Positions 53,458 to 62,454 of a stretch of DNA of 64,000 bases are shown piece after piece. Made by a program: the position numbers and the translations under genes. The first letter of the stretch is position 1. Every line of letters starts with the position of its first letter. The DNA comes from Arenicola marina (taxonomy: Eukaryota > Annelida > Polychaeta > Arenicolidae): assembly GCA_964019135.1 (NCBI GenBank), contig OZ025258.1, forward strand, positions 9,257,961-9,321,960. Direction: 5' to 3'. The notes below the pieces were generated by a model. That model was not told the origin of the DNA. It saw only the letters and a list, made by a program, of their open reading frames with translations, and did not search any database.

Positions 53458-53877
53458 ATGGGCCGCTTACAGTCGTCCGGGGTACTCCCCCAAACACGCT
53501 ACGTCGTTGATGACGAGATCGATGACGTCAGGTTCGTGGATTCCCCGCACGAAGTGACAAACGCCAGTGACCTGGGGGAGGAGTCACAGGAGGGCGCGGA
53601 CTGGACGGGAAACCCCTTCGACCGCCCGATCATCAAGTACTTCACCATCACTGGGATCCTCGCCGTCATCGCCTTCGTCGTCCTCATCATCTACTACGCC
53701 ATCTCCTACGTCGAACAGAAGAGAGCGCTGCAGCAGGACCGGCAGTCCCACTCCATGGTCCACGTGGGCAGCGGGTCCAACGTCCGGAAGGGCATGTCGT
53801 CATCTCACGAGACGTCGTCCTCGGGCGCCAGGACCAAGTTCGCCGTCCCTCTCATCGTCCGGGCGGCCAACAAATAG
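53458..53877 (+). CDS. Small single-pass membrane protein, 139 aa, unrecognised
   Basis: Single-exon frame of 139 aa with a good start context (AAAC before ATGG) and strongly C/G-ending codons, unlike the surroundings, which argues for real coding. Residues 1-58 are acidic (VVDDEIDDVRF, EESQEGADW) without a signal peptide; residues 61-84 form one transmembrane helix (YFTITGILAVIAFVVLIIYY); residues 85-139 are basic and Ser-rich (EQKRALQQDR, SSSHETSSSGARTK), so the C-terminus is predicted cytosolic. The last 97 bases, including the stop, are repeated twice more downstream. It does not resemble a family I can name. It could be one exon of a longer gene, but the TATA box, ATG and stop fit a complete small gene. 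Confidence 0.65.
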   Translation: MGRLQSSGVLPQTRYVVDDEIDDVRFVDSPHEVTNASDLGEESQEGADWTGNPFDRPIIKYFTITGILAVIAFVVLIIYYAISYVEQKRALQQDRQSHSMVHVGSGSNVRKGMSSSHETSSSGARTKFAVPLIVRAANK

Positions 53878-54071
53878 CGTCAGGAATGGCATGTCGTCAT
53901 CTCACGAGACGTCGTCCTCGGGCGCCAAAATCAAGTTCGCCGTCCCTCTCATCGTCCGGGCGGCCAACAAATAGCGTCAGGAAGGGCATGTCGTCATCTC
54001 ACGAGACGTCGTCCTCGGGCACCAAGACCAAGCTCGCCGTCCCTCTCATCGTCCGGGCGGCCAACAAATAG
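53781..54071 (+). repeat. Tandem triplication (3 x 97 bp) of the gene's 3' coding end
   Basis: Copies at 53781-53877, 53878-53974 and 53975-54071 each run from CGTC(C/A)GGAA to GCGGCCAACAAATAG, so each ends with the same stop codon. They are nearly identical, with a few substitutions (GGCGCCAGGACC, GGCGCCAAAATC, GGCACCAAGACC). Only the first is in the reading frame of the gene; the others lie in what should be its 3' UTR. A remnant CGTCACT starts a fourth copy. Confidence 0.95.
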
Positions 54072-54404
54072 CGTCACTATGTGACCAATGTGGGAGATCC
54101 AGGCGTTAGACAAACGCAGGCGGCATGGCTGTCTCTCAACATGACGGTCACCATCCACAGAAATCCTTGAACGGCGAAAGCACTGCGTTCTGACCTGGCC
54201 CAGATTGAGGAATTGGAGAAAGAACCTCGGCAGGGACTTGTTTATTTTTCGTATGAAGTTTTCCATATTGTATGTGGTTTGCTGTGGCGGTCATACACCG
54301 TGACAAGTTGGACACAGGTATGCCACGTCTCAGCTGTGAATCTTTGTATATCTCTCGAATAGTCACGAGGGAATATCTACGGGTTGAGTGTCAGGGCTTG
54401 TCAT
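54072..54404. other. Probable 3' flank of the membrane-protein gene
   Basis: About 330 unique bases between the triplication and the LINE 3' end. No AATAAA or ATTAAA was found on the plus strand here, so the polyadenylation site of the upstream gene is unresolved. Confidence 0.45.
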
Positions 54405-56848
54405 GTAATAGTTTATTTCAAAGCAACAATGAGCCCGAGGCCCTCGTGTTGAAAAGATGCAATACACATAATGACATGTGGCGGGTTCATACAATAGTAC
54501 ACTGGAACGTCATTCAGGTTCTCTCATCTTGCTGGCCAGATAAACATATTCAGACAATCTGTTCTGTAATTTCGTGCTCTGTGACATAACTAGTGCTAAA
54601 AATTTATCTTTATTTGGTAGTCTCCAATAATACGGTGGGATTAAGCTCTCTCTGAGATTATCATGCAAGCGATATACAAGAACAAAGTGGACTTCGTCAT
54701 CTAACAACCCGCACTCGCTACACAACCTCTCTTCCACGGGCAGTGGCTTTGGCTTGTGCCATCTCCCAGTTTCAATGCGGAGGCGGTGGCTAAAGGTTCT
54801 AAAGGTTCTGTTCTTTTCCACATTAGCAAAGTATGAAGGAAGCATGGGCAAAACACTATATTGTAAATATTGCGTAGCACGAGAGGTTTCCGATAGCTCG
54901 GCTTGTACCGTTTGAAAATAACAATCCTTCGCCCGCTGCTTAAAGAGGTACATGAACGCCTGGATATCTCAAACGGACTGGCAGAGCCAGACATCCCCCA
55001 TCCCCAGCGACATTAGCGAATCACGTACCAGCAACGCCCAGTTACGTCGTCCTAACTCTAAATCTTCCAACAGCACCTTATACAATCGCTTAACATACCG
55101 TGAATCATTCAAATGTATAACCTTTACCCAGTAATTGATTATTTTTACCAACCTCTGAGTTTTCATGTCTAATCTGCCGAGTTCACTCCTAGCTATATGG
55201 TTTGGGGTACTGGTTTTAACCTTCAAAGATTTTTTCAAGTATTTAGTATGAATTCGTTCGATTGCCTGGCCAGTATCGAAACCCCAAACTTCTGCACCGT
55301 AATTCAATATTGGGCTTATCAATTTGTCAAATAACTCCATACGATGGGTAGGACGGGAGAGTGAAATTTACAGACATATTTCTCCATCTGGAATAAAGCC
55401 TTCGTAGCTTGATCAGCCAAAGTTTTCTGCGTTTGGTAAAATTTGCCAGAAGAGGACAATACAACGCCTAAATAACAGAAAGTGTTAACTATGTCGATTT
55501 CTTCCCCGTTGTGATAAAATCTGAGGCTTTTACGTAGACTTCCTCCTTTGTGAAAAATCATCACTTTGCTTTTGCCACTGTTCACTACTAATTTCCACTC
55601 GTCACAATATCGTTTTAAGGCATCTAATGACTTCTGTAGCTCTTCCTCAGATTCGCAGACTAAGACAGCATCATCAGCGTACAGCAATAAAAATAACTTC
55701 GTTTGTCCTATGGAGATTCCTTCTACCCCTTGTCTCCTAATATATTCCTCCATGTCATTTATATACATAGAAAACAAGAAGGGCGACAGTGTCTCGCCTT
55801 GCCGAACTCCAATAGCGGAGTCGAAGCTTTCGGAGGTCGTGCCATCACAATGTAAAACTTTGCACTTGACCTGTTCGTACATATTCTGTATAACCTTCAA
55901 AAGCTGTCCCCTTAATCCATTTTTGATTAACTTAAACCACAGACACTTCCTATTTACTCCATCAAAGGCTCTTCTGAAATCGATAAAAGCACAATATAGA
56001 CGACGCCCCTGTTCTAAAGCATGAGACACAAGACTTTGAAGTACAAATATCTGATCGACAGTACTGTATGTTTTACGGAAACCTGCCTGTGCTTCCAACA
56101 GGATACCGTATTCATCAGCCCAGTTATCTAGACGATTATTAATAACTCGTGTAAACAGCTTGCCCAGTGAGCTCAATAGTGTGATACCTCTGTAGTTGCT
56201 AGCCATGTCGATATCTCCTTTCTTATATAGCGGCATAATTAAACCTTCCGACCAAACACTAGGGAAGCAACCTTTCATCAAGAGATGGTTAAAAAGTTTC
56301 GTTATGGGGATGACAAGTATATCAATTCCGTGTATAATAAACTCGTTGATAATCATGTCACATCCTGGAGTCTTGTTGAGTTTTAATTGTGAGACCGCGT
56401 TACGGATATCTTCATACACAAACTCAGTGCTAAGCTCTAAATATATTTCGTCAACATCGCCATCTACAAGGCTCGCTACTGACTCGTCAACGTCATCCAC
56501 ATCATAATCCGGGGTATTTAAGCCCTTAAAATATTCATAAAAGACGTGCGAAGAAATGTTATTCTTACGCCGCGATTTCACTCCTTTTAATAACTTCCAA
56601 TATAGTTTGGCGTTCTTATACCGTGCTTGAAGTAGGGCATGTGTATCTTTCTTCTCTCGTTCCCACTTATGTGATCGGACTGCTTCCTTAAAGGCCTTTC
56701 TAGCTGCTATCATATCACATCTATCCTGATCAGATCCGCGCTTTCTATATAAATTCAGACACCTCATGAAGCTGTTTCGCTTTTGTTCAACAGTAGCGCT
56801 GTAGCATGCTGGTCTAAGCTTTCGCGTGTTGCTTTTCGTGCCCGTCAT
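54405..56848 (-). mobile_element. 5'-truncated non-L1 LINE, second copy
   Basis: Minus-strand LINE whose 3' end shares GTTTATTTCAAA with the element at 23503-26528 and whose protein resembles it throughout, so both come from related families. It lacks the endonuclease entirely; recognisable sequence starts at about 56848. It has fewer breaks than the first copy and is therefore probably younger. Confidence 0.85.
54510..56848 (-). pseudogene. LINE ORF2 fragment: reverse transcriptase and C-terminal region
   Basis: The 509-codon frame 56848-55319 holds an entire RT domain: KTPGCDMIINEF, SNYRGITLLSSLGKLF, AFIDFRRAFDG, GVRQGETLSPFLF and LYADDAVL, with both active-site Asp present. After a frameshift near 55330 it continues in 55340-54969 (LISPILNYGAEVWGF, IERIHTKYLKKSL, matching the same block of the other LINE), then through an in-frame TGA into 54953-54510 (CSECGLLDDEVHFVLVYRLH, Cys/His tail). 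One frameshift and one stop were found. The N-terminal ~100 residues are a charged linker, not endonuclease. Confidence 0.85.
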
Positions 56849-58384
56849 GATGAGGGGGGTACATCCTTGTCGCGTTGGGGGGCTGTTGATATGCCAACAT
56901 TCACACAGTTAAGTTTATAAATTAATAATTTATCATTTCGTTTATTTCGGTTGTTTACTGAGACAATAACCTCCAAGGGTGAAACTTGACTACGGTGTGT
57001 GCAAAAAAAAAGAGCAAATGACATGATTCTCGTGCGGGGTCTGGGTCCAGACGACGCGATTTGACTTTGGTTGTGAAAGTCCTGGCCGGAACAGGAAATC
57101 TTACCGTCTCGACAGGCGCTAGGACAATGCCATCGGCTTGTTCGTGAACCATATGTCTTGTCGCGTGGAATAGAATGTGTTCTATCCGCTCGGCCAAACC
57201 TATAAAAATACTCTGACCAATCAGAGCATGTCTTTTTGTCATGCGATTCGGTAATAAGGATATGACCTACGGGATACTCGCACGGTATGGACAGTGATGT
57301 TTCAACAGCCATGGGGAAAAACCTATGAGACAGATCTATAGGAAAAACCTAACGACCGGGCGGGGCTTAACGCAGGCACCACACGATCTCACAGCTATGA
57401 TACACACAGTGGACACGTAACCAGTCCACCGTGATACGAAGATCACACGACGTCCCGTACGATCCTGACATATCACACGATATCACAGAAAAGAACAAGC
57501 TATCCCAATATTTTATAGTATATAAGAAAATATCACATGCTGTGACAGCATATCTCGATATTTCACGCCAAAGTAAGACCAAATATAACAAAATATCATA
57601 CGATATGACAGCATATCTCAATTTTCCTCTTCAAAGTAGAAACAAATCCCACACAATTCCACAAATATCATCACATATATCGTTAGCTATCACAGGATTA
57701 TCACAAAAAGCTCACGAGCAGTCGCGTCCAACATTCACATTGTATATATAGGGCAGTTGCGTTATATGTACCATAACAACATATTTATTTGTCTCGTGTA
57801 TGAATTTAGTGGGAAATGAAAATTCTAGCGGGCAAACAGGTGATAAATAAACGTAAAGGCCCTATATGTGCCAGTCACTCTGCGTTTATTGCTTCCTATG
57901 TCTACCATATATATATATATATATATATTTATATAGTTGACCAAAGGTAGCACGTATTGATATATATATATATGCTAAACTATAGGTATGCCCATAAACG
58001 TAGGTTTATATATATATAACGACTGAGCCATAAGCCTGTGTTTACGTCCACAAACCGATAAACCCCCGTTTCCTTTCCGTTATATCGATGTCCTGTAGGT
58101 CATTGTCGTGTGGTTTGTGTTGTAGTTCTACCGCTTACCCTTCTACATCACCACCGATAGCCCCCATTGGGCGAGCTGACTGGCTGCATTATGGACCGCG
58201 ATGGACGTGTTTTCCCGTTATTATCGGCATGCATCCATCACACCGCAGGGCCCGAGCGAAGGTGCCCGGATGTTAACTGGTACCATGACGCTATATATTT
58301 GGCCTCGCCGTGTCCGTCACAGCGCTCGAGCTGGGAGGGAGGGGGGGGGGGCACTACAAAGACTTAGCTATATATATACATGGG
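56849..58384. other. Intergenic DNA with ATATC-rich and (AT)n stretches
   Basis: 57460-57700 is rich in ATATCAC/GATATC words with a loose ~63-bp repeat (GACAGCATATCTC twice). 57908-58020 contains (AT)n microsatellites. A 155-codon minus-strand frame ending at 56845 has no recognised domain and is not accepted. Confidence 0.5.
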
Positions 58385-58860
58385 GGGCACTACATAGAGT
58401 TGGGTATATAAACATATTTGCCGCCCAAATGACCCCACTTTTTGTCTTTTTTCTTTCTGCAATTTCTTCCGATGTGCCCACCAGAAACTGAATGCCTTAA
58501 ATTGCAGCTCTTTACTATACATTTTGACGCAAAAGCCGAAAACATTGAACCTGAAAAGCATTCCATGCCTATGCAACGCCTGGAGGGCTGACGGGGGATT
58601 GATCATATGATGGATATGATGATATATTCCATTTCATGTCGAAAGTGTTCAATAAAATAACCTCCATATACTGTGCCGAGACTGTCAGTGTCTATTTTAG
58701 ATACCAAAACATCCTCGCTTAATGACCACAGAAACACAAATTTTTCTCTCGTTCTCAATATGCTCTTTATGGCATGGGGGGGCACACACCCACCACTGTA
58801 GTCATGTTGTCCCCCCCCCCCCTCTCCATTCCATGCAAGTGGAGCTGTAAACACGCCATT
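58385..58860 (+). repeat. Dispersed repeat family R1, copy 3
   Basis: Parallel to 28060-28560, including GCCGCCCAAATGACCC, AACCTCCATATAC, GACTGTCAGTGTCTATTTT, AATGACCACAG and CACACCCACCACTGTAGT. It has extra sequence between the first two blocks. Poly-C/G runs occur at corresponding places in both copies, suggesting the runs belong to the element. Confidence 0.75.
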
Positions 58861-59449
58861 ACCGGCACGCTGTGACCTTCAGCTACAACACACATATCAC
58901 GTGATCAGGATGCAAAGAATACATTTTATGGCCATGCATGCATCAAATCGTCATGAATCATATATTATATCGAGAAGTCGATTGATTTTCGGACCGTATG
59001 TCCTACCACCTTAACATGTCGTCTGGCGTATTGAATGTTATACTGCAGTGGTTATTACCATAAGATCGAATGAACGGCATATCAATTTATAAGTTTGCAA
59101 GAACCTATTCATATCAGCGAAAACGATGTCGAAGAAAGCTGATACCAGAACCCCCCCCCCTCTCTCTCCTCCCTCCACACTCCCACCCGATCTCCCGGCC
59201 GAGGACTGTCCACGTACGTTTAGTCTCTGTGCCCCACGTAAAATTTAAAGCTGCTTATACAGCAATTCTTCACTTACATAACGATTTTCAAACTATTTCG
59301 AAAAAAAAAATTCTGGACACATTTCCTGTCTGAGGTGAATGTTAACTGAGAAATAGATATGTTATCATATGTTAGAAGGTACAAATATAATGTAATATCC
59401 CACAAGAGAACAAAGTAAAGAACAAAACTGATTATCGCACGGAACATAC
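58861..59449. other. Intergenic DNA, no gene seen
   Basis: Unique sequence with a poly-C run near 59150. Nothing recognised. Confidence 0.5.
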
Positions 59450-59830
59450 TGCCGTATGAGACTTTAACCTTCAGAATTATGCTTCACATGCAATAATTAA
59501 ACATGAATCTAATGGAACACATATTCACGCTTTGGCATCGAATACACCACTGTTTATCATTACTGTGCTACTGGTACCGTACATTGCGAATTGCTCGATG
59601 TTTGATTAATTAGAAGCTAAGTTAGGCCTAATTTCGAGTTCGATCGAGGTCAAAGGCGTGAAACGCTTTGACCTTTGACCCGTGTTATTTTGAAATATGT
59701 CTATATTGTTCAAATTCTGCCATCGAAAATGTACAATTCAACCTAAACAACCCCCTCGAAGGCAGATATAGTGCGTGGACTGTAATTAAATAGTCATCTC
59801 CGGCTGTTCTCAATGCCATGTCAGCATGTA
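59450..59830 (+). repeat. Dispersed repeat family R2, copy 2
   Basis: Second long copy of the repeat described at 37590-37960, with the extra insert containing GTCAAAGGCGTGAAACG followed by CTTTGACCTTTGACC, a small inverted repeat with DR1-like TGACCTTTGACC, the hexamer pair bound by nuclear receptors such as HNF4/RXR. Its source is not known. Confidence 0.75.
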
Positions 59831-59988
59831 GCACTATACTTATGGCACTAATGACCTACCCTACATCCGGGAACTGCGTCTCTGTACATGAAAGGAAGGA
59901 GGGGGGTGGATAGCAATTATAACGACCGCGCCGAATATGGCCGGAAGCCAATTATGAAATCAATGGCCTGATTACACGAAGAGGAAGG

Positions 59989-60440
59989 AAGAACCCGGGA
60001 TGGGGTGCGTGCTGGGTGGTAGTGGCTGGTGGTGGGGGAAGAACCCGGGATGGGGTGCGTGCTGGGTGGTGGTGGCTGGTGGTGGGGGAAGAACCCGGGA
60101 TGGGGTGCGTGCTGGGTGGTGGTGGCTGGTGGTGGGGGAAGAACCCGGGATGGGGTGCGTGCTGGGGGATGGTGGCTGGACGGGGGTGGGGGGGGGCTGG
60201 GTGTGGTGGGATCGAGACCCCGGGGTGGTGTGCGTGCTGGGGGCTGGGTGTGGTGGGGGTGGTGAGGGCAAGGGTGGTTGGACCGAAGAGGAAGAAAGAA
60301 TTCGGAATGGGGTGCGTGCTGGGGGATTATGGCTGGATAGGGCGCGGGGGGGGGGGGGGGGGAGAACCCAGGGTGGTGTGCGTGCTGGGGGCTGGGTTTG
60401 GTGGGGGTGGTGAGGGCAGGGATGGTTGGGCCGTACATTG
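59989..60440 (+). repeat. 50-bp G-rich minisatellite, four good and several decayed copies
   Basis: Units begin GAAGAACCCGGGATGGGGTG and continue CGTGCTGGGTGG, TGGTGGCTGGTGGTGGGG; the first four are spaced exactly 50 bases, later ones vary (60180-60440). Overlapping open frames on both strands follow from the composition. Confidence 0.9.
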
Positions 60441-60694
60441 TCGGCGCCTTTTGTCTTGCTAAAGCGACGGCGGGATATAAATAGTAAATTGGGGCTTATC
60501 ACGCCATGATAGCTCTATGATAGGGCTGGCCAGATCGAACTACGACTGCTGGAATATAACGGACCGCAGCAACCCTCACTTCGATCGAATGCGTCTTCTC
60601 TGGCCTCGATAACTCTGCCATGGAATGCCACGCCGCCTGCCGGTGAAGATTGTCTGTGAAGTGAAGAATTTGAAGTGGGAATCATTGTCGACGT
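60441..60694. other. Unique spacer between arrays
   Basis: About 250 bases of unique sequence; no feature recognised. Confidence 0.45.
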
Positions 60695-61366
60695 CCTTGT
60701 CCAGTGTACGGTGGCCTAGAGGTGTACATGACAGGTGTGTGTAGTGTCTATGGTGGCCTAGAGGTGTACATGACAGGTGTGTGTAGTGTGTACGGTAGCC
60801 TAGAGGTGTACACGACAGGTGTGTGTAGTGTGTACGGTGGCCTAGAGGTGTACATGACATGTGGGTGGACGGTGGCCTAGGGGTCTACATGACAGGTATG
60901 TGTAGTGTCTATGGTGGCCTAGAGGTGTACATGACAGGTATGTGTAGTGTCTATGGTGGCCTAGAGGTGTACATGACAGGCGTGTGTAGTGTGTACCGTG
61001 GCCTAAAGGTGTACATGACAGGTGTGTGTAGTGTGTACGGTGGCCTAGAGGTGTACATGACATGTGGGTGGACGGTGGCCTAGGGGTCTACATGACAGGT
61101 ATGTGTAGTGTCTATGGTGGCCTAGAGGTGTACATGACAGGTATGTGTAGTGTCTATGGTGGCCTAGAGGTGTACATGACAGGTGTGTGTAGTGTGTACC
61201 GTGGCCTAAAGGTGTACATGACAGGTGTGTGTAGTGTGTACCGTGGCCTAGAGGTGTACATGACATGTGGGTGGACGGGGGCCTAGGGGTGTACAGGACA
61301 GGCGTGTGTAGTGTTTACCGTGGCCTAGGGGTGTACATGACAGGTGTGTGTACGGTGGCCTAGAGG
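60695..61366 (+). repeat. 42-bp minisatellite with 203-bp higher-order unit
   Basis: Basic unit: GGTGGCCTAGAGGTGTACAT, GACAGGTGTGTGTAGTGT and a few joining bases, 42 bp. A short variant with GACATGTGGGTGGACGG recurs at 60861, 61064 and 61267, exactly 203 bases apart, which defines a five-unit higher-order repeat. The two full 203-bp copies are nearly identical, a recent duplication. Confidence 0.95.
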
Positions 61367-61774
61367 TGCAGAGATGAGAAACAATTTTTTTTTAATATTT
61401 GAGCGTAATTATTTTTATTACAAATCACTCAGACTCAAATCGTATCACACTGTAATACATATTTCGTGAATGGAAATATTGCACCAAAACTGGGTTATAC
61501 CAGTCAACATAATCATTGGTCATGCGATAATTTTTTGATCTGGTCTAATGACAGCTTAAAGTAACCTTGCGGCCCAACCCCTACCGCGGTACCCCTTTAG
61601 ATAGCTACCAATGACAGAACGTACCAAGTCATGGCTTTACATCAAATAAGGAATAACTTAAATACCGATCGCTTTATTTACAATCAAACGTCCATCTTCA
61701 TTGAACCATCGCGTAATTGTCTCTTGATAGGATGGGCAACAATTGTCAGTTTACGAAATGGCATGACGTATGAT
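61367..61774. other. Intergenic DNA, no gene seen
   Basis: AT-rich unique sequence. Nothing recognised. Confidence 0.5.
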
Positions 61775-62060
61775 ACTGACAGATATGACGCATGATGTCA
61801 CGAGATATGACAGAATTATGTCACGAGATAGGACAGAATGATGTCACGAGATAGAACAGAAAGATGTCACGAGATATGACGCATAATGTCTTGAGATATG
61901 ACTGAGTGATGTCACGAGATAGGACAGAATGATGTCACGAGATAGGACAGAATGATGTCACGAGATAGGACAGAATGATGTGAAATATGACGCAAGATGT
62001 CACGAGATATGACGCATGACGTCGCGAGATATGACGCATGACAGGACAGGATATGACGTA
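61775..62060 (+). repeat. 23-bp minisatellite, ~12 copies
   Basis: Units ATGATGTCACGAGATAGGAC plus AGA (variant GATATGACGC). Spacing is 23 bases in the centre and irregular at both ends. Each unit contains TGATGTCACGAG, a TGACG/GTCA-rich word resembling CREB/ATF half-sites. Confidence 0.9.
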
Positions 62061-62454
62061 TTATGTGACGAGATGTGACGACACGCATGCTTCATACATT
62101 CAATAAAAGATAAATACAAGCAGAGAAAGTCCTAGTTTACGATTGACTAGATCCGGAATGATACGAAGAACAGATAGCGACATGGGTTTCCTAATTGAGG
62201 ATAACACTGAATTGCATGAGGAAGGCTCTGTTAACGCGATACATTTTCAGACAAGACTTTAAGGTGAGGCGGTATACCCTGTACATCTACATCATCAAGC
62301 TTCTGTCAAACCGTTCGCAGCCGCAATAATGTAATGGCATAACATTTATTACATCCAGCAAGTATGTAGCCGCGTCACATCTATTACAACCAACCGGCTA
62401 CTTAAGTCTTATTTCAACCATAGATATCTTCGTCTCTCATCAGCGTTAGAGCTG
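62061..62454. other. Unique spacer between arrays
   Basis: About 390 bases without a recognised feature. Confidence 0.5.

Noticed and set aside
56845-57312. 155-codon minus-strand frame as an upstream part of the LINE
   Set aside because: No endonuclease motif seen and it is not in frame with the RT frame.
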